From Lysobacterales bacterium PRO7 (GTDB lineage Bacteria > Pseudomonadota > Gammaproteobacteria > Xanthomonadales > Rhodanobacteraceae), in contig QWHH01000007.1 in assembly GCA_021404785.1 (NCBI GenBank), positions 52,241 through 116,240 on the forward strand: a stretch of DNA of 64,000 nt, given 5' to 3'. Of this stretch, positions 24,098 to 35,469 are shown one piece after another. A program made the translations under genes and the position numbers. Below the pieces are notes generated by a model. The model saw nothing but the letters and a program-made list of their open reading frames with translations, made no database searches and had not been told where the DNA came from. Each line of letters starts with the position of its first letter. The stretch's first letter is position 1.

Positions 24098-26773
24098 TCA
24101 GAACTCAATACGGATTCCGACGGACAAGCGATCGGCGTGTGCGCCGGCACGGCCGGCCATGTGTTCGTAGTACACATAGGCGGAACGCCCTTGCGCGAAC
24201 ACCGCGTTCAGGCCCAGGCCGAGGTTGAAGTAGTTGGAATCCGGCGCCTTGTCGGTCAGCGAAATCGGCGTCTGCGTCGGGTCGGCAAGGAAGCGCACCA
24301 CGACGGTCTGCGGGTCGTTGCGGAACTCGTGGTTCCACTCGACTACCGCGTTCGGCACGAGCACGCCCCAGTCGGTGCTCATGGTGTAGCTCACGCGCGC
24401 ACCCGCAACGCCCAGCATCGAATCCATCGAACGACTCGCCACGGACGTACCAAGTCCGGCGCCGGCGGCATTCGGGTCGGACATCGTTTCGCTGAAACCG
24501 TCCAGGCTCGTGTGCGAATACACGCCGCGCAGGTAGGGGCTGAATGTCCACGCCTTGCGATTGAAATCACGTCCCGCCGACAGCGAGAACGAATTCTGGT
24601 CGCCGCTCGGCGATGCGAGGGCGGTTTGCGCCACCGTGGTGGTGCCGCCCGACAGGCTCGCGATCTGGTATGTGATGTTGCGGCTCAGGTCGAAATCGAG
24701 CTTGTCGTAAATCAGCGAGCCTTCGACGTACCAATCGCCCCGGTACCAGCTGAAGTAGCCATTCAAGCTGTATGCGTTTACGTCCGTCTTGCCCGCATTG
24801 GCATCAAAGCTGGAATTGTTCTGGTTGTAACCGAACGCCGCGCCAGCCACGAACGAATCGGTGAAGCGATAGTCGACACCTGCGGTCAGCGAGGCATTGT
24901 GGTAGTCGAATCCCGGGCGCAACGCGGTGGCATCGAAGCCGCCGCGCTCGATCATGCCGGTGGCGAAGAATCCCCAGCGCGAAAAATCCTTGCCGACCTC
25001 ATCACTATTGGCCGGATCCTTGCGGAACAGGTCGCCGAGCATGGCCAGCGGCAAGCCATGTCCGTCCAGATTGAAGGTCAGTCCGCCAGCACTGAATCCG
25101 CTCGCGCCTTGGCGCAACTCGGCAAAGCGTGTGTTGAGATTGTCGAACTGGCCTTGCTGCACACCCTGCGCCATGGCGCGTTGCGGCAGCGCCTTGTTGT
25201 TGAGCATGGCGTCGAGCGCATCCGGCACCTGCTGCGGATTGCTGCCTGATCCGATCACGAGTTCCGAGCAACGCTGCAGGAAGTCCTTCTGCTGTGGCGT
25301 CAGCGGTGCGTTTGCAGTAGCCAGGGCCGGGCAGGCCTTGTCGATGGTGTTCGCAACTCCACTTTGGGCTGGTGACAGGCCAGGCAGATTTCCCACGCCG
25401 TTGCTGAAGGTGAACGACAGCGGCGGGATGCTGGAAATCCCTGCGATTTGCGCCGAGACCGTATAGCTGCCCGGAAGGACAACGGTGAGCGTGTTCTGCG
25501 CAGTTCCGTCTGCGCCGGTCGGGGTATTTGCATTGGCCAGGCTACCGGTTGCGCCGGTGACGCTCCACTGGATAACCGCGCCAGGTACTGCCGTGCCATC
25601 GGTCGAGGCGAGCTTGACCACCAGCGGTTGCGATGGCTGATTGGGCACGAGAGCCTGGTTGTTGCCGGATACGATCGTAAAGACCGTGCTGCCGGAGCTG
25701 ATTTTTGGAATCGCGATCGCACTGAACGTGATGCTTCCGGCTCCGGCCACGGTCGCTTGCACAAGATTGGTGCCGGGGTTGGTGCCGAGCGTCAGGGTAT
25801 TGCTGGTGCGTCCGCTGGCGTCGGTGACAGTCTGCGACGAAGCAAGGCTGCCACCGCCTTGCAACACCGACCACGTCACCGCGATGCCGCCCAAGGCGGC
25901 CGGACTCGAAGACTGTACGCCGCTACCGGTGGATCCGGCTGGGCCGATCTGCACGACAAACGGTTGCAACGTCGTGCCGACTTGGCCGGTTTGGCTGCTG
26001 CCGCTGATGGCGTTTACTGCAGGAGCATAGGCGCTCGCATTGAAGGTCACCTGGCTGCCACCGACGCTGGCCTGGATTGTTAGCGGCCCGGGCGCAGTGC
26101 CATAGGTGAACGTGATCGATGCGTTGCCATTGCCGTCGCTGATCGAGCTGGTTGCGCCTAGCGTGGCCTGACCGCTGCTGACTGTCCACGCTATGGACTG
26201 GTTGGCCACGGGAACGCCGTTGGAGGTCAATTGGACGGTTAGCGGAGCGCTTGCAGAAGTACCCGCAGGACCACTTTGGTTGTTGCCCGACACGATCTGC
26301 AAGACAGATTGCATGGTCGTGAGGTTGTAATCTTGGATGTAAGGATCCCCGCCTTGCGTGGCGCAAAGGTTGCAGAACGCCCTGACCAGTACAGGCCCCG
26401 GCGTCTGTCCGAGGACTACGTGGACCGATGTGGGTAGTGAGAACGGACTGGCACCGGACGGCAAAGAGATGCTGTCGTCATAACGCGGACCGTTGCCTTC
26501 GACGATCGTCGCGCTGCCTTTGAGAACTTGCCAGACAATGGTGATCGAACCACCGTCACTACCGGCCTTGATCTTCAAGGCGGCTGCCAGTGGCTGTGGC
26601 AGTGTAGCGTTTGGCGAGCCGGTCTGGTTGTTGCCGCCCACATACGCCAGCGTCGGTGCGTAGGGATTGTTGGATTGGGCCGCAACTTGTGTGGCAGTAC
26701 TACCCAGCACAACGCACGGGATCAGTAAAAGCCAGCAGATCGCTTGTCGTGCTTCAGAAAATACGCAACGCAT
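24098..26773 (-). CDS. autotransporter with Ig-like repeats and C-terminal beta-barrel
   Basis: The 891-residue protein has a signal peptide (residues 1-33, ending VAAQ). Four tandem Ig-like (Big_1-type) modules follow, each opening with a Gly-Asn/Ser-Asn/Ser-Gln motif (GGNNQTG at 46, SGNNQSG at 162, SGSSQTG at 257, SGNNQAL at 369). Each contains a WxVxxGxxxL core (WQVLKGSATI, WTVSSGQATL, WSVLQGGGSL, WSVTGATGSL). After a linker comes an autotransporter barrel from about residue 598 to the C-terminal phenylalanine (SVGIRIEF), with repeated amphipathic strands ending in aromatic residues. It should sit in the outer membrane, but whether the Ig stalk is exposed or released cannot be told. It is divergent from the caspase gene across an 87-bp gap. 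The start at 26773 was chosen for the signal peptide. Confidence 0.88.
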   Translation of the reverse strand: MRCVFSEARQAICWLLLIPCVVLGSTATQVAAQSNNPYAPTLAYVGGNNQTGSPNATLPQPLAAALKIKAGSDGGSITIVWQVLKGSATIVEGNGPRYDDSISLPSGASPFSLPTSVHVVLGQTPGPVLVRAFCNLCATQGGDPYIQDYNLTTMQSVLQIVSGNNQSGPAGTSASAPLTVQLTSNGVPVANQSIAWTVSSGQATLGATSSISDGNGNASITFTYGTAPGPLTIQASVGGSQVTFNASAYAPAVNAISGSSQTGQVGTTLQPFVVQIGPAGSTGSGVQSSSPAALGGIAVTWSVLQGGGSLASSQTVTDASGRTSNTLTLGTNPGTNLVQATVAGAGSITFSAIAIPKISSGSTVFTIVSGNNQALVPNQPSQPLVVKLASTDGTAVPGAVIQWSVTGATGSLANANTPTGADGTAQNTLTVVLPGSYTVSAQIAGISSIPPLSFTFSNGVGNLPGLSPAQSGVANTIDKACPALATANAPLTPQQKDFLQRCSELVIGSGSNPQQVPDALDAMLNNKALPQRAMAQGVQQGQFDNLNTRFAELRQGASGFSAGGLTFNLDGHGLPLAMLGDLFRKDPANSDEVGKDFSRWGFFATGMIERGGFDATALRPGFDYHNASLTAGVDYRFTDSFVAGAAFGYNQNNSSFDANAGKTDVNAYSLNGYFSWYRGDWYVEGSLIYDKLDFDLSRNITYQIASLSGGTTTVAQTALASPSGDQNSFSLSAGRDFNRKAWTFSPYLRGVYSHTSLDGFSETMSDPNAAGAGLGTSVASRSMDSMLGVAGARVSYTMSTDWGVLVPNAVVEWNHEFRNDPQTVVVRFLADPTQTPISLTDKAPDSNYFNLGLGLNAVFAQGRSAYVYYEHMAGRAGAHADRLSVGIRIEF

Positions 26774-26860
26774 GACGCATACTCCCCGTGACCGCCCTAT
26801 AATGAAGAGTATAGCGGCAAATCCTGCACATGCAGGTTCATACCACTGCGGGAGATCGTC
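26774..26860. promoter_or_regulatory. shared 87-bp divergent promoter region
   Basis: This AT-richer gap separates the divergent autotransporter and caspase genes. It contains a consensus TATAAT (26798-26803) on the plus strand and TATACT read on the minus strand (complement of 26807-26812). Neither has a clear -35 at ideal spacing. Because the two -10 boxes almost touch, the transcripts probably interfere or are co-regulated. GGGAG (26850) is the ribosome-binding site of the caspase gene. Confidence 0.4.
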
Positions 26861-29317
26861 ATGGGGATGCTCGGAACTTTGCGCTATCGCTTGCGGCCAC
26901 TTGCCCTGGCTGCCGGCTTCGTGTGTGCGGGAATCGTGGGCCTGTGCGTGCAGGTTCAACCGGCGCAGGCCACGGTCACCACACGCAATCCGGAGGACCT
27001 GTTGATCGTCGATTGCCTGCTGCCGGGCCAGGTGCGCAAGCTTGGCCGCGCGGCCACCTACATGAGTGCGCGCCGGCCGATTCGAACCACGCAATCCGAT
27101 TGCGAGATTCGTGGCGGCGAATATGTGTCCTATGATCGCGCCAATTACGAAACTGCGCTCAAGGTCTGGATGGGGCAGGCCGATTCAGGCGATGCCGAAG
27201 CGCAAAACTATGTGGGCGAGATCTATCTCAAGGGGCTCGGCACCGAGCCCGATTACGCCAAGGCGCGCGCATGGTTCGAGAAGGCCGCCGCGCAAGGCGA
27301 CAAGCGCGCGCGCATCAATCTGGGTTATCTGTACGAACAGGGTCTGGGCGTTCCCAAAGACCTCGCCAAGGCCTTGAACCTGTACGGCGAGGCCTCCGGC
27401 GTCGACAACGACAAGCTGGTTTTCGCATCGACCGTCACCGCGCAGGTGCAGGAAGCGAAGAACGAATCTGCGGCCTTGCGCGAACAGCTGAGCGCCGAGC
27501 AGCAGAAGTCCGCCCAGTTGCGCGCGCAAGTCGGCAAGCTGCAATCCGAGTTGCAGCAAAAGCAGCAAAGCTATCAAAAGTCGCAAAGCGAACTGGACAG
27601 CATCCGGCGCGAGCTCGATGCCGAGCAGGCGCGTGCTGGCATCGACAAGAATCCGGATTTCGTCAAGCTGCAAGATGAAACGCAGTCGCGCGAAAAGGAT
27701 CTGGCCGCGCAACGCGACGCGTTGAAGGCGCAACAGGATTCGTCAACCAGGCAGCTTGCCGATGCCGAGGACCAGATCGCGAAGCTCAAGGCGCGCGAGC
27801 GCGAATTGCTGGCGCGGCAGTCCTCGCCCGACAACGATCAGGCCCTCGCCACACTACGCGCATCGGCGTCGCAGATGGATACGGCCTTGCGCGAAAGCCG
27901 CGAACGCCTGCAACTCGTGCAGCAGCAGATGGCGCGGAACGACCAGCAGCGCCAGGAAGCACAGGCGAAGTTCGACCAGGCACGCGCGCAACTCGCGCTC
28001 GAGCATGCGCAGAACGAGAGCTCGAAGCAATTGCTCAAGCTGATGGAAGCGCAGTTGTCCGAGAAGCGTCAGGAACTTGCCAGCCAGCGTACGCAGATGG
28101 CGAGCCTGCAAAGCCAGATCGACGGCGCCAAGTATGCTTCCTTGCCCCCGGGATTCGCGACAGCCAGCCTGACCGGCGATTTGCGCGTGGAAATCCTGCA
28201 GCCCGCTCTCGCCGTCACGCGCGGCTTGAACAAGCCGGCGGCATCCGTGCCGCCCGCGCAGAACGGCATCGACGTGGTCGGACGCGTGCAGGCGCCAGCG
28301 GGCCTGACGTCGGTCACGCTGAACGGCCAGACCGTGGCGGTCGGTGCGGGCGGCTTGTTCAAGACCCACGTGGTTTTGGCGGGCGGCAATGACACGCCGG
28401 TGCGCGTTGCCGCCTCCGACAAGACCGGAGGCGAGGCCGTACTCGACTTCATGCTCCTGCCGGGGCCGGGCGGCAAGGCCGTGCGAGAGGCGGCGCCGAG
28501 CGGGCAGTCGCTGCCAGCCGGCGTGCGCCTGGGAAAGTACTACGCATTGATCATCGGCAACGACAGCTACGCCGCATTCCCGGCGCTGGCCAGCGCCGCG
28601 GAAGACGCCAAGGCCGTGGGCGGCGTGTTGCAATCGCGCTATGGCTACGACGTGAAAACGCTGACCAACGCGAACCGTTTCGAAATCCTGTCCGCGCTCA
28701 ACGACCTGCGCGAAGCGTTGACCGACAAGGACAACCTGCTGGTGTATTACGCGGGGCACGGCGAAATCGATGCGCAGCGCCAGGGCTACTGGCTGCCGGT
28801 GGATGCGCAGCTCAACCAGCCCAACAGCTGGATTTCCAACCGTGCGATCAGTGACATTCTCACCACCATGCAGGCACGGCATGTGCTGGTGATCGCCGAC
28901 TCGTGCTATTCGGGCACGATGACGCGCTCGGCGCTGGCGACGTTTGGCGGCGGCATGGCAGACAACGTCTGGGGCGACTGGGTCAAGGCCATGAGCGCGG
29001 GCCGCTCGCGCACGGCATTGACCTCGGGCGGCGTGCAGCCGGTCGCCGACGCGACGAGCAAGGGCGGTCATTCCGTGTTCGCCACGGCACTGCTGACCGT
29101 ATTGCGCGACAACAACCAGTTGCTCACCGGTCAGGAAATGTTCCGCGAGATCGCCGCCGGCATGGCCCTGCGCAGTGCGAACGCCGGCTTGCAGCAGGCG
29201 CCGGAATATGCGCCGATCCAGTTCGCCGGGCACGAGGCGGGCGAATTCTTCCTGATGCCGGAAAACGGCGGACGCAAGACCGCCGCGCTGGCCGGGTCGC
29301 GCGGCGACGGCGTTTAG
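26861..29317 (+). CDS. envelope-anchored caspase-like (C14) protein with Sel1 repeats and coiled coil
   Basis: This 818-residue multidomain protein begins with a signal/anchor segment (about 10-37). Two Sel1 repeats follow (about 112-180: AQNYVGEIYLKGLG, ARINLGYLYEQGLG), then a long Gln/Glu/Ala-rich coiled coil (about 190-425) and a small beta-rich domain (about 435-545). The C-terminal caspase/metacaspase domain spans about 558-800. The catalytic dyad is present: H633 in YYAGHGE and C682 in IADSCYSG. A GGxSVFATALL block matches the p10-like part. It is probably an active cysteine protease in or across the envelope, but its substrate and specificity are unknown. It is divergent from the autotransporter, and its stop overlaps that of the EcsC gene by 4 bp. 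Confidence 0.88.
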   Translation: MGMLGTLRYRLRPLALAAGFVCAGIVGLCVQVQPAQATVTTRNPEDLLIVDCLLPGQVRKLGRAATYMSARRPIRTTQSDCEIRGGEYVSYDRANYETALKVWMGQADSGDAEAQNYVGEIYLKGLGTEPDYAKARAWFEKAAAQGDKRARINLGYLYEQGLGVPKDLAKALNLYGEASGVDNDKLVFASTVTAQVQEAKNESAALREQLSAEQQKSAQLRAQVGKLQSELQQKQQSYQKSQSELDSIRRELDAEQARAGIDKNPDFVKLQDETQSREKDLAAQRDALKAQQDSSTRQLADAEDQIAKLKARERELLARQSSPDNDQALATLRASASQMDTALRESRERLQLVQQQMARNDQQRQEAQAKFDQARAQLALEHAQNESSKQLLKLMEAQLSEKRQELASQRTQMASLQSQIDGAKYASLPPGFATASLTGDLRVEILQPALAVTRGLNKPAASVPPAQNGIDVVGRVQAPAGLTSVTLNGQTVAVGAGGLFKTHVVLAGGNDTPVRVAASDKTGGEAVLDFMLLPGPGGKAVREAAPSGQSLPAGVRLGKYYALIIGNDSYAAFPALASAAEDAKAVGGVLQSRYGYDVKTLTNANRFEILSALNDLREALTDKDNLLVYYAGHGEIDAQRQGYWLPVDAQLNQPNSWISNRAISDILTTMQARHVLVIADSCYSGTMTRSALATFGGGMADNVWGDWVKAMSAGRSRTALTSGGVQPVADATSKGGHSVFATALLTVLRDNNQLLTGQEMFREIAAGMALRSANAGLQQAPEYAPIQFAGHEAGEFFLMPENGGRKTAALAGSRGDGV

Positions 29318-29988
29318 GCACGCCGCGATTTCGCCGGGCGTACGGTCGAGGCGGCGCGTTTGGCCGCCTTGCCGACTCCGGCGATTGCGCTTTTGGCCGC
29401 GCCCAGCGACCACGCCACGATGCGGCGTTCGTCGATGCCGGTGAAGGCGCGCAGCGCGTCGGGCATGCCGGCGATGGGCACCTGCGGCAGTCGTGCCGCT
29501 GCCTGTGCGCGCTTGCCGATCGCGTAGGTCACCGTCGCGTTTGCCAGTGCCGAAGAAAAAATGGCCGCCACCGGCAGCGCACGCCCTGCGACGAGGCTTC
29601 CAGCGCTGCGCAACAGGCGATGCAGCAGGCCACGGCCAATTGCGTCGCTGGCTACGCTTGCGCCGGTTCCGAACAAGAGCACTTTGTGTACAAGTGAATT
29701 TTGCAGCACGGCAGGCAGGTTCAGCCCATACAGGCGGAAAGTTTCCTCGATGAGTTCACGCTGGGTCGCCGCCAGCATTTCCGCATCGATGAGTTCGCCG
29801 AACACCACGCCGAGCGCTTTGCCGAGGCCGGGCAGGGACTCCGCCGCCGCGGTGCAAGCGCCGATGGTCGCGGCGCGCACGCACTTGCGCCGCAGCAGCG
29901 CAAGAAACTCTTTCGCGTGCGGATCCGATGGCCGTGCTCGACGTCGAATTACGACGATTTCGCGGCTGCGGACAACGAGAGATTTCAT
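29314..29988 (-). CDS. EcsC-family protein
   Basis: The 224-residue protein has an EcsC-like core: [30 protein letters not shown], then [15 protein letters not shown], and a second alpha-helical segment ending in a Lys/Arg/Ala-rich tail. EcsC proteins are poorly understood. The name comes from the Bacillus ecsABC locus, and no enzymatic role is established. It is convergent with the caspase gene, sharing 4 bp at the stops. Whether it belongs functionally to that locus is unknown. Confidence 0.7.
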   Translation of the reverse strand: MKSLVVRSREIVVIRRRARPSDPHAKEFLALLRRKCVRAATIGACTAAAESLPGLGKALGVVFGELIDAEMLAATQRELIEETFRLYGLNLPAVLQNSLVHKVLLFGTGASVASDAIGRGLLHRLLRSAGSLVAGRALPVAAIFSSALANATVTYAIGKRAQAAARLPQVPIAGMPDALRAFTGIDERRIVAWSLGAAKSAIAGVGKAAKRAASTVRPAKSRRA

Positions 29989-30047
29989 GCGCCAATGCTA
30001 ACAGCAAGTGGACGCATCGGTTATCCTGCGCATCTTTGGAACCGCAC

Positions 30048-31064
30048 ATGCCGTCACTTGACCATCACGATACCATCCGCGCGGTCACTTGGACTGATGG
30101 CGTGTTGCGCCTGCTCGATCAGCGCCGCTTGCCTTTTGTTGAAACCTGGCTCGATTGTCGCAACGCGGACGAAGTCGCTGCCGCGATCCGCGATCTGGTC
30201 GTGCGCGGCGCGCCGGCCATCGGCATCGCCGCTGCTTGGGGTGTAGTGCTGGCCGCGCGGCAGGGCGCAGACCTCGATGCGGCGATCGCACGCCTGCGCG
30301 CGGCACGGCCGACGGCGGTCAACTTGATGTGGGCGCTGGACCGGATGCGTGCGCGCAGTGCGGCCGGCGCTGATGCCGCCGCACTGGAACGCGAGGCGCA
30401 GTCGATACAAGACGAAGACCTGGCCGCCAACCGGCGCATGGGCGAACTCGGCGCCGCGTTGATCGCGCCCGGATCGAGCGTGCTGACGCACTGCAATACC
30501 GGATCACTTGCCACCGCCGGCTTCGGCACGGCATTGGGTGTGATCCGCGCCGGGTACGCGAATGGAAAAATTGCACAAGTATACGCCGGCGAGACACGGC
30601 CCTGGCTGCAGGGCGCACGCTTGACGATGTGGGAACTTTTGCGCGACGGCATCCCGGCGAAATTGATCGCCGATTCGGCGGCTTCGCACTTGATGAAGTC
30701 GGGTGCCGTGCAATGGGTGATTGTCGGCGCCGACCGCATCGCCGCGAACGGCGACACCGCGAACAAGATCGGCACTTATCAGCTCGCCATTGCCGCGCGC
30801 CATCATGGCGTCAAGTTCATGGTCGTGGCGCCTTCCTCGACAGTCGACATGCACACAGCTACCGGCGCCGACATCGACATCGAACTGCGCGATCCCGCCG
30901 AATTGTTCGCCGTCGGCGGGCAGCGCACCGTGGTCGCAGGCGCGCAGGCCTGGAATCCGGTGTTCGACATGACGCCGCATGAACTGATCGATGCCATCGT
31001 CAGCGAACGCGGCGTGATCGAGCGTCCGCACGCTGAACGCCTGCGCGCGGTGTTCGGTGCATGA
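30048..31064 (+). CDS. mtnA: methylthioribose-1-phosphate isomerase
   Basis: MtnA isomerises 5-methylthioribose-1-phosphate to the ribulose form in methionine salvage. The 338-residue protein is related to eIF2B and has the catalytic C149 in [10 protein letters not shown] and D229 in [19 protein letters not shown], plus the [13 protein letters not shown] substrate loop. The start at 30048 ([13 protein letters not shown]) fits the family N-terminus. The stop overlaps the GtrA start (ATGA). Its place just upstream of gyrA is shared with xanthomonads (from memory). Confidence 0.95.
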   Translation: MPSLDHHDTIRAVTWTDGVLRLLDQRRLPFVETWLDCRNADEVAAAIRDLVVRGAPAIGIAAAWGVVLAARQGADLDAAIARLRAARPTAVNLMWALDRMRARSAAGADAAALEREAQSIQDEDLAANRRMGELGAALIAPGSSVLTHCNTGSLATAGFGTALGVIRAGYANGKIAQVYAGETRPWLQGARLTMWELLRDGIPAKLIADSAASHLMKSGAVQWVIVGADRIAANGDTANKIGTYQLAIAARHHGVKFMVVAPSSTVDMHTATGADIDIELRDPAELFAVGGQRTVVAGAQAWNPVFDMTPHELIDAIVSERGVIERPHAERLRAVFGA

Positions 31065-31498
31065 AATCACATCTGCGCCGGCTGGCAATGTTCAGTCTTG
31101 TCGGCGTAGTCGGCTTCATCGTCGATGCCGGCGTTCTGCAACTGCTCGTGCTCGGCCTGGCCTGGGACCGCTACACGGGCCGGTTGATTTCATTCCTGTT
31201 CGCGGCTACGGCAACCTGGCTGCTCAACCGGCGCTATACGTTCCGCGGCCAGCGCACGCATTCGCTCGGCGTGGAATGGGCGCGTTACATCCTCGCCATG
31301 AGTGGCGGATTCGCCTGCAATTTCGCCGCGTATTCGGCGCTCGTATACTTTTTCAACGTCGACCGGCAGTGGTTGATCCTCGCCGTCGCCGCCGGCTCCG
31401 TGGCCGGCCTTGGGGTCAATTACACGGCCTCGCATTACTGGGTTTACCGGCACCAGCGCAGGCCAGCGGCGCACAGTGGCGAAGGCGCCGCGAAATGA
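31061..31498 (+). CDS. GtrA-like membrane protein
   Basis: This 145-residue protein with four predicted transmembrane helices belongs to the GtrA/DPMS family. Helix 1 starts [14 protein letters not shown], the motif LNRRYTFRG follows helix 2, and ASHYWVYR ends helix 4. GtrA-type proteins are thought to flip lipid-linked sugars across the inner membrane, with a glycosyltransferase partner. No such partner is adjacent here. It is coupled to mtnA by a 4-bp overlap. Confidence 0.88.
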   Translation: MKSHLRRLAMFSLVGVVGFIVDAGVLQLLVLGLAWDRYTGRLISFLFAATATWLLNRRYTFRGQRTHSLGVEWARYILAMSGGFACNFAAYSALVYFFNVDRQWLILAVAAGSVAGLGVNYTASHYWVYRHQRRPAAHSGEGAAK

Positions 31499-31565
31499 CC
31501 ACAGTAAACAGGCATTCTATGTAGTAAAATCAATGGCTTACGCTGCATCGTTGGATGCCGGAATG

Positions 31566-31574
31566 TGGTAGAAT
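31566..31574 (+). promoter_or_regulatory. extended -10 element upstream of gyrA
   Basis: TGGTAGAAT, an extended -10 (TGn plus TAGAAT), lies 80 bp before the gyrA ATG. No -35 with ideal spacing is visible. The 155-bp gap is AT-richer than its surroundings. This is a guess from sequence pattern only. Confidence 0.35.
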
Positions 31575-31653
31575 TCCAAGGCTGAAAAACCCCCTTCCAG
31601 GGCCCGTGCAAGGCGGGTCCTGAAATCCGAAAAATTCCAGGGAAAAAACCTCA

Positions 31654-34248
<2,595 letters not shown>

Positions 34249-34253
34249 AGAAA

Positions 34254-34274
34254 CCTCCCGCTGATTGCGGGAGG
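34254..34274. terminator. bidirectional hairpin between gyrA and peroxiredoxin
   Basis: The perfect stem CCTCCCGC-TGATT-GCGGGAGG lies between the convergent stops. On the plus strand it is followed by CGGTTTC, and on the minus strand by TTTCTTC. It could terminate both transcripts, though the T runs are short. Confidence 0.55.
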
Positions 34275-34279
34275 CGGTT

Positions 34280-34759
34280 TCAGGCAAGCGTTTCCAACAT
34301 CGCCTCGGCGGCGGATACTTTGAATTCGCCCGGCGCCTCGATGTTGAGTTTCTTCACGACGCCATCCTCGGCATAAAGGGCAAAGCGCTTGCCGCGCATG
34401 CCGAGGCCGAACGCAGTGCCGTCCATATCGAGTCCCAGCGCTTTCGAGAACGTGCCATTGCCGTCGGCGAGCATGCGCAGGTTCTCCGGCACTTTCTGGT
34501 TCTTCGCCCAGGCATCCATCACGAACGCGTCATTGACGGCGAGGCATGCTACATCGATGCCCTTGTTCGTGAACTTGGCAAGGTTCTCGACATAGCCGGG
34601 CAAATGCTTGGCCGAGCAAGTCGGCGTGAATGCGCCGGGCACCGAAAACAGCACCACCTTCTTGCCCTTGAAGATTTCGTCCGTGCTGATTGCCTGCACG
34701 CCGTCCTTCAGGTAGTTGAGCGTGGCGTTGGGAATGCGGTCGCCGATCTGGATCGTCAT
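34280..34759 (-). CDS. peroxiredoxin (Prx5-like, redoxin family)
   Basis: This 159-residue thiol peroxidase has the peroxidatic motif PGAFTPTCSAKHLPGY, where the Cys follows PT. It also has the Prx5-type blocks KVVLFSVPGAF, VNDAFVMDAWAKNQ and MRGKRFALYAEDGVVKKL. The start is the ATG at 34759 (MTIQIGDRIPNATL). It would detoxify peroxides with glutaredoxin or thioredoxin as reductant. It is divergent from the hsp20 gene. Confidence 0.93.
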   Translation of the reverse strand: MTIQIGDRIPNATLNYLKDGVQAISTDEIFKGKKVVLFSVPGAFTPTCSAKHLPGYVENLAKFTNKGIDVACLAVNDAFVMDAWAKNQKVPENLRMLADGNGTFSKALGLDMDGTAFGLGMRGKRFALYAEDGVVKKLNIEAPGEFKVSAAEAMLETLA

Positions 34760-34820
34760 GGGCTGTCCTTCGATGATTTTGGAGGCTCCATGATAGCGGC
34801 GCCATGGCGCCGGCGACACC

Positions 34821-34846
34821 CTTGAAAGTGGGGACGGCGCCCACAA
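34821..34846 (+). promoter_or_regulatory. sigma-32-like heat-shock promoter upstream of hsp20
   Basis: CTTGAAA (34821-34827), an exact match to the sigma-32 -35 consensus, is followed 12 bp later by CCCACAA (34840-34846), a partial match to the CCCCAT-type -10. It lies 51 bp before the hsp20 ATG. Position and gene function support each other. Confidence 0.6.
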
Positions 34847-34897
34847 CTGGTGCGCATACGGGCCTGCAGTGCCCGATCCACAGCAACGGAGGCAATC

Positions 34898-35341
34898 ATG
34901 GCAATCGTACGTTATGAGCCCTGGGGCCAGTTCGACCGCTTCCAGGAAGAGATGAAACAGGTTTTCGGCCAGTTCTTCGGCGAAAACGGCGACCAGTCCA
35001 ACGTGGTGACCAGCCAGTGGGCGCCGCGCGTCGATATCCGCGAGGAAGAAAAGCGTTTCGTGATCCTCGCCGATATCCCCGGAGTCGACCCCAAGGACAT
35101 TGAAATCAGCATGGACAAGGGCATCCTCTCCATCAAGGGCGAGCGCAACGCCGAGAACAAGGAGCAAGCCGGCAAGTTCACGCGCGTGGAGCGGTCGTGG
35201 GGTTCGTTCTACCGGCGTTTCGCGCTGCCCGACAGTGCCGACGCCGATGGCATCAGCGCCAGCGGCAAGCATGGCGTGCTGGAAATTTCCATACCGAAGA
35301 AGCCGGAAACCACGCCGCGCAAGATCGAAATCAAGCACTGA
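34898..35341 (+). CDS. small heat-shock protein Hsp20 (alpha-crystallin domain)
   Basis: This 147-residue holdase keeps unfolding proteins soluble. It has the short N-terminal arm (VRYEPWGQFDRFQEEM), an alpha-crystallin domain with VDIREEEKRFVILADIPGV and GILSIKGER, and the conserved FYRRFALPDSADADGI and GVLEISIPKK motifs. The start at 34898 has a GGAGG ribosome-binding site. A heat-shock-type promoter lies upstream and a DnaJ-like cochaperone gene lies downstream, separated by a hairpin. Confidence 0.96.
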   Translation: MAIVRYEPWGQFDRFQEEMKQVFGQFFGENGDQSNVVTSQWAPRVDIREEEKRFVILADIPGVDPKDIEISMDKGILSIKGERNAENKEQAGKFTRVERSWGSFYRRFALPDSADADGISASGKHGVLEISIPKKPETTPRKIEIKH

Positions 35342-35360
35342 GCGAGCAACCGCTGCAGCG

Positions 35361-35393
35361 ATACCCGCGGCTGTCTCGCACAGCCGCGGGTAT
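35361..35393 (+). terminator. 14-bp perfect hairpin after hsp20
   Basis: The arms are ATACCCGCGGCTGT and its exact complement, with a 5-nt loop. The T run after it is poor (TCGTGTT). It may stabilise the hsp20 mRNA end or partly terminate before the DnaJ-like gene. Confidence 0.55.
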
Positions 35394-35469
35394 TCGTGTT
35401 CAGGCGAGGCGTGTGTTTCGACTTCGCGCGCCAGGCGCGCTACGCTCAGCGTGAACGGAGTGACCGACG

